Shown here piece after piece: positions 8,196 to 16,075 of a stretch of DNA of 24,350 nt (the stretch's first letter is position 1; the number at the start of each line of letters is the position of its first letter). The stretch is from the NCBI GenBank assembly GCA_035529405.1, contig DATKWV010000229.1, positions 1 to 24,350 on the forward strand, written 5' to 3'. The position numbers and the translations under genes were made by a program. This stretch comes from DATKWV01 sp035529405 (lineage in GTDB: Bacteria > Planctomycetota > Phycisphaerae > Sedimentisphaerales > Anaerobacaceae). Under the pieces are notes generated by a model. The model was not told the DNA's origin, did no database searches, and saw only the letters and a list, made by a program, of their open reading frames with translations.

Positions 8196-8432
8196 TTACT
8201 CGCTTTCCGACGGGCGTTTCTTCTTTGCGTCCTGCTGGGGAATCACGTTTTCCGCTCTTAAACCCTTTTCGCCCTCGACAATATCGAAATTTACGCTGTC
8301 GCCTTCTGCAAGAGTTCTGTATCCCGTGCCTGAAATATTCGAGTAGTGTACGAAAACGTCGTTATTGTCGGCGGCAGCGATAAACCCGTAACCCTTCTTC
8401 GGGTTAAACCACTTGACTTTTCCTTCCGGCAT
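8196..8432 (-). CDS. CspA-family cold-shock protein
   Basis: A 78-residue single-domain OB-fold RNA/DNA-binding protein, slightly longer than the ~70 typical because of a hydrophilic tail ending KKKRPSESE. RNP1 is KGYGFI at 13-18 and RNP2 is VFVHY at 26-30, preceded by the usual GKVKWFNPKKG. Members act as nucleic-acid chaperones that melt RNA structures, in the cold or constitutively. AAGGAG lies eight bases before the ATG on the minus strand. It is 126 bp downstream of the HU gene in the same orientation and could be co-transcribed with it or use its own promoter in that gap. Confidence 0.95.
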   Translation of the reverse strand: MPEGKVKWFNPKKGYGFIAAADNNDVFVHYSNISGTGYRTLAEGDSVNFDIVEGEKGLRAENVIPQQDAKKKRPSESE

Positions 8433-8558
8433 AAACTACTCCTTTTGAACAGCTTGAAAAAACCAGCCAACCTTTACATACCCCGAAACACAGTCTTTTT
8501 GACTTCGCTGCAGAAGTTCGCGTATCGGTCGAACGACATATAATTCATGAATTTAAGA

Positions 8559-8876
8559 TTACTGCGCCGCAGCCGACCTGGCGGTGGTGGTGTCACCACA
8601 TAAATTATCTCTCATCAAGCGCCCCATTTTAAACTTAACCGTTCTTTTGGCGGGGACCTCCACGCGCTCAAGAGTCTTTGGATTCTGTGCAACTCTTGCT
8701 GTTCGAGTCTTGGTCTCAAAAACGCCGAAGTCCCGGAATTCCAGACGATTGTTTTTGCGCAGTTCAGAGGTTATCTCGTCGAGAAACGCCTGAATTATGT
8801 TCTTGACCAGAACCCTTTTTGCCTGCGTACGCTCGGAAATCCGATCAACCAGTTCCTTCTTTGTGACTGTTGACAT
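8559..8876 (-). CDS. HU/IHF-family nucleoid DNA-binding protein
   Basis: A 105-residue protein with the HU fold: N-terminal helix-turn-helix (KKELVDRISERTQAKRVLVK), dimer core with LEFRDFGVFETK, and the DNA-inserting arm. At the arm tip the usual Arg-Asn-Pro reads AQNPKT, so the Arg before Asn-Pro is Gln. The flank VPAKRTVKFKMGRLM is typical. A short tail (CGDTTTARSAAAQ) extends past the normal ~90-95-residue end. HU/IHF dimers bend and compact DNA and assist replication and recombination. A GAGGT ribosome site is present seven bases upstream. Whether it is HU or IHF-like cannot be decided by eye. Confidence 0.93.
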   Translation of the reverse strand: MSTVTKKELVDRISERTQAKRVLVKNIIQAFLDEITSELRKNNRLEFRDFGVFETKTRTARVAQNPKTLERVEVPAKRTVKFKMGRLMRDNLCGDTTTARSAAAQ

Positions 8877-9490
8877 AGACTACCTCATTTCAAGAAAGAT
8901 TTAGTTAGCGAGTTGAGTTTTGTTTTTCCTGCGGTTATTATACACGACGAATCAGGCTTTCTGACTACGGGGTAACACATAATCTCTTCCGCAATGCCGC
9001 AAACCTTTATCTATGCAAGCAGCTGATTCTGCGGCTTTGACCCGCAAAACCCTGCCTCGACAACGGCACGCAAATGCCACAAATCACTATACAAAAACAA
9101 CTTCTATGCGGCAAGAGATTTTTATATAAAATTTTTTGCTGTCTTAAATAACCGCACCACCGACCGCAGCAAGGGTCACAGAATTCATTTGTTTCTGCTG
9201 CAGGCTGGAAATAAACAGCCATCCCACGGCAAGAACCTGCCGTATGCCGCATTAAATGACAATTGCTGCCACGCCAAACATAAGCGCTTGCCGAGAAAGA
9301 GGTTACGAAAAATTAATGCCCGTAAAGCCACGTCCTGAACCGCGATGGAAGGCATCTTTAAGTCAAAAGTTCCGAATGTACGCAAATAAAATAAGAGCAG
9401 TATCGGGGCCCTGCCGGCTGTGTTCGGAAATTAATTGGCCGTTTAAGTGCCCGTTATTAGCTGCAGACCTGATGACCGGACAAATAGTTT
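8877..9490. other. Gene-free stretch upstream of the HU gene and lepB
   Basis: No coding frame here has a ribosome site or recognisable protein, although short open frames exist on both strands. The HU promoter candidate is at its left end. An AT-rich near-palindrome lies around 9118-9142. No RNA gene was recognised. Confidence 0.5.
8937..8942 (-). promoter_or_regulatory. Candidate -10 box for the HU gene
   Basis: On the minus strand this reads TATAAT, 60 bp before the ATG and preceded by GTG. There is no good -35 hexamer, so it may act with an activator or as a degenerate extended -10. Confidence 0.4.
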
Positions 9491-9491
9491 A

Positions 9492-9520
9492 TTGACCTGG
9501 CAACGACATCCGGGCATAAT
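9492..9520 (+). promoter_or_regulatory. Sigma-70-like promoter for lepB
   Basis: TTGACC (9492-9497), a 17-bp spacer and CATAAT (9515-9520) match the housekeeping consensus at 5/6 and 5/6. Predicted initiation is near 9527, giving a leader of about 120 nt. Confidence 0.55.
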
Positions 9521-9649
9521 TATTTTTTCTGTCGGGTCAGCCGGACACGAAATTTTTTTAAGTTACGTGTTCAGGCAATAGAAGCAATTTTGGGCTTGAG
9601 CTTTTTATATTTACCGCCTTATGCCGGTAAACACCAGTGAAAGTTTTAT

Positions 9650-11167
9650 ATGTCGCCTGCTAAAAGCGAAAAACAAACACACGCTAAGGACAGAGCAGTT
9701 GAGATTGCAAATACCTTCGAATGGCTGATAACGGCTTTTATACTGGCCTTTGTTTTTCGTGCGTTTATTATGGAGGCCTATCGCATACCCACCGGCAGTA
9801 TGGCTGATACGCTGCGAGGGGCGCATTTTCGCCTGCGGTGTCTTCAATGCGGATATAAATACCGTTACGGGCTTGGCAATTACGGGCTGCCTCAGGACAC
9901 CATGCCCGCGGGGCCGCTGAGGAAAAAAAACACGCGATGTCCGAGCTGCGGCTACTACCAGTCCACCGGCGGCAATATGGCCGTGTCCAACGGCGACCGC
10001 ATACTGGTGCTAAAGTGCATATACCAGTTCTTCAAGCCGAAAAGATGGGACGTAGTCGTATTCAAGAACCCGCTGGAGCCCCAAATCAACTTTATAAAAA
10101 GACTGGTGGCCCTGCCCGGTGAAACCGTGGAAATAATCGACGGTGACATCTATATCAACGGCAGAATAAGTCGAAAACCACGCGCCCTGCAGGAACAGTT
10201 GTGGATGCCGGTGTACGATAATGATTACCAGCCTGTGCAGCCGCGTCAGGGCTTGTTCAACGGCCATTTCTGGAAACAGCCTTTCGACGTTGAAAACTCG
10301 AAATGGGTCGTTGATGACCTTAACCCGACAATGTTTCGGCTGGACAGTCCCGGCGAAGAAACACAGTCTCTGGTTTATGACAGCACGGTGGGAAACGATT
10401 TTCGGGCCGCCTACGCTTATAACGATATGATTACGTACAAATATATGCCCCACTGCAGCGATTTGATGATGCGTTTTTACGCGCGGTTTGCCGAACCAGC
10501 CGGCAGCATCGGCATAGCTTTGAGCAAGTATCAGACACGTTATAAAGGGCGGTTCGATTCTTCGGGCCGAATGACCATCGTCGCCGTTTCACAAGACAAG
10601 GAAACGCTGCTGGCTGAGCGCTATCCGGGGACACCGTTTCCTGTAAATAAACCGGTACCGGTTCAATTCAGCAATGTTGACCATCAATTGACGTTCCGGG
10701 TTGGTGATGAGAAACTGACCTGTGATTTGGGGCTTTTGCCTGAAGATGCCGGCCCCAGAGAAACGGATATTGGGCCCCAGGCGGAAATTTTCGGCAGCGG
10801 GAAAATGACGTTGTCTCATGTAGCTGTTTTCAGGGATATTTACTACATTTCCTCAATGTTTCCCAACGGTGGTAAAGGCGGCCGTGCCGGCGAGGGCAAC
10901 CCTTTTGCGCTGGCCGATGACGAGTTTTTCATGCTGGGCGATAACAGTCCCAACAGTCACGACGGCAGATGGTGGTCTCAACCGGGAATCGGAAACAACA
11001 GCCGGCAGTACCGAACCGGTATTGTGCCTCGTGAGTATCTTGTGGGCAAGGCCTTGTTTGTTTATTGGCCCGGCGGTTTCAAACCCACCGCTGGATTTCC
11101 CTTTGCCGTGGTTCCCAACGTCGGGCAGATGCGTTTTATCTACGGCGGCTCAAGAGATATTCAATAA
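9650..11167 (+). CDS. lepB: Signal peptidase I (S26A) with zinc-ribbon and large beta-rich insertions
   Basis: A 505-residue protein, against 180-320 for usual signal peptidase I. One membrane anchor (~22-42) precedes the catalytic box YRIPTGSM with Ser50. The general base is Lys150 in FIKRLVALPGETVEI, followed by GDIYING. The late box GDNSPNSHDGR (430-440) is intact. Between Ser50 and Lys150 there is an insert with paired cysteines, C64xxC67 and C97xxC100, which looks like a zinc ribbon. Between about 180 and 400 lies a second, beta-rich insert with no recognised catalytic motif. The enzyme removes signal peptides on the outer face of the inner membrane. A good promoter lies upstream; the ribosome site is weak. 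The sulfatase gene starts 23 bp after the stop. Confidence 0.93.
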   Translation: MSPAKSEKQTHAKDRAVEIANTFEWLITAFILAFVFRAFIMEAYRIPTGSMADTLRGAHFRLRCLQCGYKYRYGLGNYGLPQDTMPAGPLRKKNTRCPSCGYYQSTGGNMAVSNGDRILVLKCIYQFFKPKRWDVVVFKNPLEPQINFIKRLVALPGETVEIIDGDIYINGRISRKPRALQEQLWMPVYDNDYQPVQPRQGLFNGHFWKQPFDVENSKWVVDDLNPTMFRLDSPGEETQSLVYDSTVGNDFRAAYAYNDMITYKYMPHCSDLMMRFYARFAEPAGSIGIALSKYQTRYKGRFDSSGRMTIVAVSQDKETLLAERYPGTPFPVNKPVPVQFSNVDHQLTFRVGDEKLTCDLGLLPEDAGPRETDIGPQAEIFGSGKMTLSHVAVFRDIYYISSMFPNGGKGGRAGEGNPFALADDEFFMLGDNSPNSHDGRWWSQPGIGNNSRQYRTGIVPREYLVGKALFVYWPGGFKPTAGFPFAVVPNVGQMRFIYGGSRDIQ

Positions 11168-11190
11168 GCAAATACAAGGCCGCAAAAGAG

Positions 11191-12732
11191 GTGTCGGATA
11201 CGGATAACATTAACAGTACAAGACGTGATTTCTTAAAGGCTGTGGGGGCCGGCGCTGTGACACTTACAGTCAGCGGCTGCGCTGGGGCGGTCAAAAGGCA
11301 GCATTCCGAAAAACAGCGCCCGCCCAATATTCTACTGATAACCGCCGATGACATGAACTGGGATACTCCTGGCTGCTATGGCGGGCCGGTTGCCGGCGTA
11401 ACACCCAATATCGACCATCTGGCACAAGAGGGAATGTTATTTAATTACGCGCACGTTACTGTCTCAGCGTGTCAGCCCTGCCGGTCGGTTTTAATGACCG
11501 GCAGATACCCCCATCGCAACGGAGCCGAAGGTTTTGAACCAATAAACCCTGATGTGCCGACATTGCAGGAAAAACTGCACCAGGCAGGGTATTTAAACGG
11601 AATACTGGCAAAGGTTTCTCACCTTGCGCCGAAAGAAAAATTCAAATGGTCGATGGTGTATGACGACCCGCCTTTGGCGCATGGTCGTGTACCGGGGCTG
11701 TATTATAAATTCGCTAAGGAATTTTTTCAGCAAGCTGAAAATAATAATCAGCCGTTTTTCCTGATGGCCAACGCCGCTGACCCTCACAGGCCTTTCTTCG
11801 AGGACGCCGATGAGCCGGAATTTTTCGACGAACAAACCCGCAGCACATTTGCCGCCCCTTCCCGCATTTACGCACCCGGCCAGATTACCGTGCCCGGCTT
11901 TCTGCCTGATATTCCTGTAGTTCGCGAGGATGTAAGGCGCTATTACTGTTCTGCCCGGCGGTGCGACGATACGGTCGCCCAGATTTTACGGGCACTGCGG
12001 GACAGCACCCGGTACGAGAACACCCTTGTGATGTTTTTGTCCGACAACGGCATGGGCTTTCCATTCTCCAAGGCCAACTGTTACCTTAACAGTACAAAAA
12101 CGCCGTGGCTCGTCCGCTGGCCGGGCGTTGTCAAACCCGGTATGGTCGATAACAGGCATTTTATTTCGACCATCGATTTTATGCCCACAATCCTTGATGC
12201 AGCAGGTCTCCAGCAGCCGGGGGGTATGGACGGTTTTTCGTTTTTGCCGCTTCTGCAGGGTAAAAAGCAGGCCAATCGCGAAATGGTCTTTACGCAGTTC
12301 CACGAAGGCGTTGCCAGAAAACGGCTGCCCATGCGTTCGGTGGTGAACAAAAAATTCGGCTACATCTTCAATCCCTGGTCAAACGGGCAAAAAACGTTCA
12401 GTATCGGCTATACGGACAGGGCATCGTGGAAATCGATGGTCGAGGCGGCGAAGACAGATGCCGAAATTGCCGAGCGTGTGAACTTCTTTTTGTACAGGGC
12501 CGTTGAGGAGTTCTATGACTATGAGAACGACCCGGATGCGCTTAATAATTTGATTAACGACCGCAGGTACGGCAGGGAAATAGAAAAGATGCGCCGGTAT
12601 ATGCGTGACTGGATGAAACGCACAAAGGACCCTGCGCTTGAGGCCTTTGAAAATCGTCACAGGCCGGAAGTGATGAGTGATTTTGTCCAGCGGCAGGAAA
12701 ACCAATCCAAGGCAAGGGGCCGAAGAAAGTAA
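11191..12732 (+). CDS. Tat-exported lipoprotein sulfatase (formylglycine type, family S1)
   Basis: From GTG 11191 the protein has 513 residues. It opens with the twin-arginine signal STRRDFLKAVGAGA and a lipobox VSGC with Cys30, so export folded and lipid anchoring are expected. The sulfatase domain starts PNILLITADDMNWDTPG with the metal-binding Asp pair. The sulfatase signature is Cys94-Gln-Pro-Cys-Arg followed by SVLMTGRYPHRNG; Cys94 would be oxidised to formylglycine by a maturase not in this window. SDNGMGFPFSK supplies further metal and substrate residues. The pattern resembles heparan N-sulfatase-like S1 subfamilies, but the substrate is not determinable. The frame is open far back into lepB, yet the Tat motif position argues for the GTG. 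It is probably co-transcribed with lepB. Confidence 0.9.
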   Translation: MSDTDNINSTRRDFLKAVGAGAVTLTVSGCAGAVKRQHSEKQRPPNILLITADDMNWDTPGCYGGPVAGVTPNIDHLAQEGMLFNYAHVTVSACQPCRSVLMTGRYPHRNGAEGFEPINPDVPTLQEKLHQAGYLNGILAKVSHLAPKEKFKWSMVYDDPPLAHGRVPGLYYKFAKEFFQQAENNNQPFFLMANAADPHRPFFEDADEPEFFDEQTRSTFAAPSRIYAPGQITVPGFLPDIPVVREDVRRYYCSARRCDDTVAQILRALRDSTRYENTLVMFLSDNGMGFPFSKANCYLNSTKTPWLVRWPGVVKPGMVDNRHFISTIDFMPTILDAAGLQQPGGMDGFSFLPLLQGKKQANREMVFTQFHEGVARKRLPMRSVVNKKFGYIFNPWSNGQKTFSIGYTDRASWKSMVEAAKTDAEIAERVNFFLYRAVEEFYDYENDPDALNNLINDRRYGREIEKMRRYMRDWMKRTKDPALEAFENRHRPEVMSDFVQRQENQSKARGRRK

Positions 12733-12849
12733 AAAGTTCGTAGTTCTGCCGTGAGGCATCCTGTGGAGTTGTTGGCAGATAACCGGCTTGCAGGGGTGGG
12801 GCAACAGGACTTTAGCTGCTGCTCGGCCAGAGGCTGCGCCGCAACAAGC

Positions 12850-12954
12850 TGGGTTTGTTTTGGCACTTCCGCGGAGGCGTACATTTTCATAATCCTTTGT
12901 TAAGACTTTATTTACGTTCATTTGAGCAGTTAGTAAATTGGGTTTGTTTTGCAT
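12850..12954 (-). repeat. Dispersed coding-like repeat (MQNKPNLL / TKDYENVRLR type)
   Basis: Read on the minus strand from 12954, the sequence encodes MQNKPNLLTAQMNV and then TKDYENVRLRGSAKTNP. From memory, near-identical short peptides appear as many small spurious proteins in sediment Planctomycetota genomes. It has no evident ribosome site, and its frame runs on into antisense of the sulfatase. I call it a dispersed repeat; function unknown. Confidence 0.45.
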
Positions 12955-12960
12955 ATTTAA

Positions 12961-13035
12961 TCGTCGCTCGTCGCTGGTCTCTCGTCGCTCGTGGCTTGCC
13001 TCTCGTCGCTGGCCGCCCTGGTGGCTGGTGGCTCG
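12961..13035 (+). repeat. Degenerate tcgtcgct/ggctggtggct repeat
   Basis: TCGTCGCT recurs four times, mixed with GGTCTC, GTGGCTTGCC and GGTGGCTGGTGGCT variants. Imperfect tandem units of about 20 bp give a low-complexity GC-rich tract. Confidence 0.6.
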
Positions 13036-13100
13036 TATTGCGGAGGAGCTAAAAGCGCAAAGCGAGAAAGGTAAAACCATAGCGTAAAATTCAAAAGTCA

Positions 13101-13169
13101 TTGGTTAAAAGGTAATTGGTTAAATGGAAATAGGTTAAATGGTCTTGTGTCTTTAGTCATGTGTCTTTA
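13101..13169 (+). repeat. Degenerate ttggttaaa and tgtgtcttta repeats
   Basis: GGTTAAA occurs three times within 40 bp (13103, about 13117 and 13133). It is followed by two copies of TGTGTCTTTA separated by seven bases. Confidence 0.5.
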
Positions 13170-13326
13170 CGCTTCCATATTTAGGGGGAGTTTCGGTTTT
13201 GATGTGAAAAATGGGGTGGTTTTGGAGGTGGTGGAGAGGTTTAAGTTCCGGCTGGGCAGGGAATAAAAAAAAATTGAGATTTTTGGATTTTGGGTCGGGA
13301 GTAGGTGCGGTTTTGATTGAAACTTT

Positions 13327-13480
13327 GCCACAGAGAGCACCGAGGACACAGAGAGGAGAAATGGTAATTGGTTCTGCTGTTCGTAGTTCAGAGTTCGTAG
13401 CATAGCGGACAGCGGAGAGCGGACAGCGGACAGGAAAAGTGAAAAAGGTCAATTAAAACAGCCACAGAGACCACAGAGAG
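13327..13480 (+). repeat. Dispersed ccacagaga and gcggacagcgga repeats
   Basis: GCCACAGAGA occurs at 13327 and 13461, each followed by further ACACAGAGAG-like units. Between them lies AGCGGACAGCGG with near-copies at 13404-13434. A further agccacaga occurs at 14463, just after the MNT-HEPN stop. These phrases are typical of interspersed repeats in large environmental bacterial genomes. Confidence 0.5.
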
Positions 13481-13554
13481 TATTCTTATATACAAAAAAA
13501 TTAGGCACAGATTAAAAAAAACAATCGGCAAGCGGAAATCGACAATTAAGGTGG

Positions 13555-13584
13555 TTGTATGTTTGGCGGGCGAACGGGTATAAT
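13555..13584 (+). promoter_or_regulatory. Promoter for the MNT-HEPN gene, predicting a leaderless transcript
   Basis: TTGTAT (13555-13560), an 18-bp spacer and a perfect TATAAT (13579-13584). Initiation would fall around 13590-13593, next to ATG 13594. No ribosome site lies between. Confidence 0.5.
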
Positions 13585-13593
13585 ACCGCGATT

Positions 13594-14463
13594 ATGAAAA
13601 AAAGCCTTGCACATCTGCCGGAACTTAAGCAGGATGAACTGGAGCTGATTGGCTTCAAAATCCGCTCACTTTGCGAAGATGTGCAAATGGTAATCCTGTT
13701 CGGCAGCTATGCCCGCGGCGACTGGAAAGATGGGGCGCACCAGCAGGGCAGGGGCAGGCTGCTCATCCATAAAAGACGCGATTACGACATCCTCGTCCTG
13801 ACCGCTGAAGACTATACCGCCCGCGATATCAGCCTCTGGGACAAAGTTAAGGAGAAACTGGCCCAAAGTAATTTAAGTACCCACGTTCGCATAATCGCCC
13901 GCGATATCGATTTCGTCAACTTCAAGCTGCAGCAGGGCCAGTACTTTTTTACGGAAATCTGCGAACAAGGGATTGTTCTTTATGACTCCGGCAGGTTCAA
14001 ACTTAGAGAAAAGCAAGAACTCGACCCGGCACAAGCAAAACAACACGCCCAGGCCAATTTCGATGAAGCATTCACAAGCGCAAAAGGTGCTTACCTTGGA
14101 TACGAAATGTTTCTCGAAAAACACGAATATAAATGGGCTGCCTTTAATCTTAATCAAGCCGCCGAATTTTCATATAAAACTGTTTTATTGGTTTTCGGCA
14201 ATGAATGTCCGCAGGAGCATCATTTAGATATATTAGGCGATTTGGCTGCTGATTACTGCCCGGAACTGGCCGGGATTATTCCACGGGAAAGCGAGAGCCA
14301 AAAGGAACTCTTTGAACTGCTGGATTACGCCTATATTGGCGCCCGCTACGACCGCCACTACAAGATAACGAAAGAGCAGTTAGAGCTATTAGGGCCGTGT
14401 GTTAAAAAACTGCACGAAGTGACAGAGAGGATATGCGCGGCGAAAATCGACAGTTTTGTTTAG
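13594..14463 (+). CDS. MNT nucleotidyltransferase-HEPN fusion protein
   Basis: A 289-residue protein. The N-terminal domain (~1-135) is a minimal nucleotidyltransferase: VILFGSYARGD at 33-43 is the GSxxxG turn, and RRDYDILVL at 61-69 supplies the Asp63/Asp65 metal pair. The linker between them is longer than in the shortest MNTs and contains a Gly/Arg-rich insert. The C-terminal domain (~150-285) is a helical HEPN domain, with NLNQAAEFSYKTVLL and the terminal AYIGARYDRHYKIT containing Arg251 and His255. MNT and HEPN often form toxin-antitoxin pairs in which MNT adenylylates the HEPN RNase; single-chain fusions are known. The in-frame TTG at 13555 would add 13 residues, but it lies in the promoter, so I choose ATG 13594. 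It is first in the putative defence block. Confidence 0.85.
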   Translation: MKKSLAHLPELKQDELELIGFKIRSLCEDVQMVILFGSYARGDWKDGAHQQGRGRLLIHKRRDYDILVLTAEDYTARDISLWDKVKEKLAQSNLSTHVRIIARDIDFVNFKLQQGQYFFTEICEQGIVLYDSGRFKLREKQELDPAQAKQHAQANFDEAFTSAKGAYLGYEMFLEKHEYKWAAFNLNQAAEFSYKTVLLVFGNECPQEHHLDILGDLAADYCPELAGIIPRESESQKELFELLDYAYIGARYDRHYKITKEQLELLGPCVKKLHEVTERICAAKIDSFV

Positions 14464-14521
14464 CCACAGAAGATATAGGTTTTATTATTCTTATAACCTT
14501 TCTTTTTTACAAGTGGGACTC

Positions 14522-14549
14522 TTGCAAATTGTTGAATAAGGCTTATGCT
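14522..14549 (+). promoter_or_regulatory. Weak promoter candidate immediately before the methyltransferase gene
   Basis: TTGCAA (14522-14527), a 16-bp spacer and TATGCT (14544-14549) match consensus at 4/6 each. Initiation near 14555-14557 would give a second transcript with almost no leader. No ribosome site precedes ATG 14558. Confidence 0.3.
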
Positions 14550-14557
14550 TACGACTT

Positions 14558-16063
14558 ATGGCAAAGAAGGCGGCAAAATCCAAAAAAACATCTGCAAAAG
14601 CGATTCCAGCAGGAAAACCGTCAGCGTTGATAGATACACGAGTAATTTATTGCGGCGATAATCTCGACCAGCTTAAAAAATTTCCCGACGATTGCATTGA
14701 CCTTATTTATATCGACCCGCCTTTTAACTCCAACCGCAACTACGAGGTCTTCTGGGGTGAGACAAAGGAAAAACGCTCCTTTGAAGACCGGCACGCATCG
14801 ACGCAGGCCTATATCGATTTTATGCGACCCCGCTGCATCGAACTCCATCGCGTCTTAAAGAAAACCGGCTCATTTTATTACCACTGCGACTGGCACGCCT
14901 CGCATTATGTCAAAATTATGCTCGACCAGATATTCGGCGAAAACCAGTTTCAAACGGAAATAATCTGGCGCCGAACTAATGCCAAAGGATTGGCCTTCCG
15001 TTCTTTTCCAAATGACCATGATACCATCTTTTATTATACCAAAAGCGATGATTACACTTTTAACCGTCAATATCTCCCTAACGATGAGAAGTATATAAAG
15101 GAGTTCTATAAATACGTTGAGCCGGAAACTGGCAGACAGTATCAATTGGCAGATTTGACGAATCCCAATAAAGACCGGCCTAATCTAACGTACGAATTTT
15201 TGGGGGTACACCGTGTTTGGCGTTGGACAAAGGAACGTATGCAGGAAGCTTACGATAAAGGGTTAATTGTGCAAGCGAAACCGGCGGCTGTTCCTCGTCT
15301 TAAACGATACCTTGATGAACAGGAAGGCGTACCTGTTGATAGTATATGGGCGGATATTCCTCCGATACAATCTCAATCAGAAGAACGTCTTGGTTATCCT
15401 ACCCAAAAACCACTTGCTTTGCTCAACCGCATAGTTAATGCTTCCAGCAATCCTAACGATATTGTTCTCGATGCCTTTTGCGGCTGCGGTACGGCATTAG
15501 TCGCCGCTGAAAATCTTGGCAGGCAGTGGATTGGTATTGATGTATCGCCTACGGCCTGTCGTGTTATGGCAAAACGTTTGCGCTATGTCTGCAAAATGAA
15601 AGAGGATGAAAAGCTCTGGCGTATTGGCCGCGGCTTTGTCGTTCGAGACCTGCCCTGGACGATTGAGAAGTTGCGAGAGATACCGCCGTTTGAATTCGAG
15701 AACTGGGCAGTTATTGCTCTGGGCGGCACGCCCAATGCCGCTAAGGTCGGTGATATGGGAATTGACGGCCGGATTTATCCTGTCTCTGCCGTGCCTAAGA
15801 AAACCAAAGGCGAACTGGAATTTATGGATGTTTGGTATCCGATCCAGGTAAAGCAGAAAGACAAGGTCGGCAGGCCGGATATTGATTCTTTCGAGGCGGT
15901 AATGATGCGCGAAGACCGCACAAAAGGGTTCTTTGTTTCGTTCGACTATAGCGAGGACGCTCTGAAAGAGATTGACCATTTCTTCCGTAAGACAGGCAAA
16001 GTCATCATATTGCTGACGGTGCGGGAGATTCTGGAGGAGCAGATTGCACGTAAATTGGTGTGA
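14558..16063 (+). CDS. Fused DNA methyltransferase (beta class) and Mrr-like PD-(D/E)xK nuclease domain
   Basis: A 501-residue protein. After a Lys/Ala-rich N-terminal tail (1-22), catalytic motif IV DPPF is at 53-56 within IYIDPPFNSNRNY. The AdoMet-binding motif I, LDAFCGCGTALVAAENLG, is near 304-321, followed by GIDVS. Motif IV before motif I marks a beta-class amino-methyltransferase making N6-methyladenine or N4-methylcytosine. Residues ~380-495 look like a restriction nuclease domain: GDMGIDGRI (398-406) supplies an Asp and PIQVKQKDK (428-436) the QxK-type core, with a beta strand GFFVSF, as in Mrr-type domains. One chain may therefore both modify and cut DNA. No separate target-recognition domain is obvious; the 135-275 insert may serve. 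The HNH gene follows 12 bp after the stop. Confidence 0.88.
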   Translation: MAKKAAKSKKTSAKAIPAGKPSALIDTRVIYCGDNLDQLKKFPDDCIDLIYIDPPFNSNRNYEVFWGETKEKRSFEDRHASTQAYIDFMRPRCIELHRVLKKTGSFYYHCDWHASHYVKIMLDQIFGENQFQTEIIWRRTNAKGLAFRSFPNDHDTIFYYTKSDDYTFNRQYLPNDEKYIKEFYKYVEPETGRQYQLADLTNPNKDRPNLTYEFLGVHRVWRWTKERMQEAYDKGLIVQAKPAAVPRLKRYLDEQEGVPVDSIWADIPPIQSQSEERLGYPTQKPLALLNRIVNASSNPNDIVLDAFCGCGTALVAAENLGRQWIGIDVSPTACRVMAKRLRYVCKMKEDEKLWRIGRGFVVRDLPWTIEKLREIPPFEFENWAVIALGGTPNAAKVGDMGIDGRIYPVSAVPKKTKGELEFMDVWYPIQVKQKDKVGRPDIDSFEAVMMREDRTKGFFVSFDYSEDALKEIDHFFRKTGKVIILLTVREILEEQIARKLV

Positions 16064-16075
16064 GGAATTCTAACT

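Larger units (their letters stand above)
12733..13554. other. Gene-free, repeat-rich stretch left of the MNT-HEPN / methyltransferase block
   Basis: No convincing gene. It contains several classes of short degenerate repeats described separately, including a coding-like dispersed repeat near 12850-12954. The phrase gttcgtagttc occurs at 12736 and again at 13379. Long open frames on the minus strand here arise from repeats and antisense reading of the sulfatase. Confidence 0.55.

Noticed and set aside
8196..8876. Cold-shock and HU genes as part of a mobile element
   Set aside because: Both are ordinary core genes with normal signals; nothing suggests mobility.
9256..9495. 79-codon plus-strand frame upstream of lepB
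   Set aside because: No ribosome site, no recognisable protein, and the lepB promoter overlaps its end.
11065..11190. Upstream extension of the sulfatase frame into lepB
   Set aside because: The Tat motif and lipobox fit a start at GTG 11191; the extension would bury the signal peptide.
12379..13101. Minus-strand frame of 240 codons across the sulfatase end and the repeat region
   Set aside because: Half is antisense to the sulfatase and half is dispersed repeat; no start signal.
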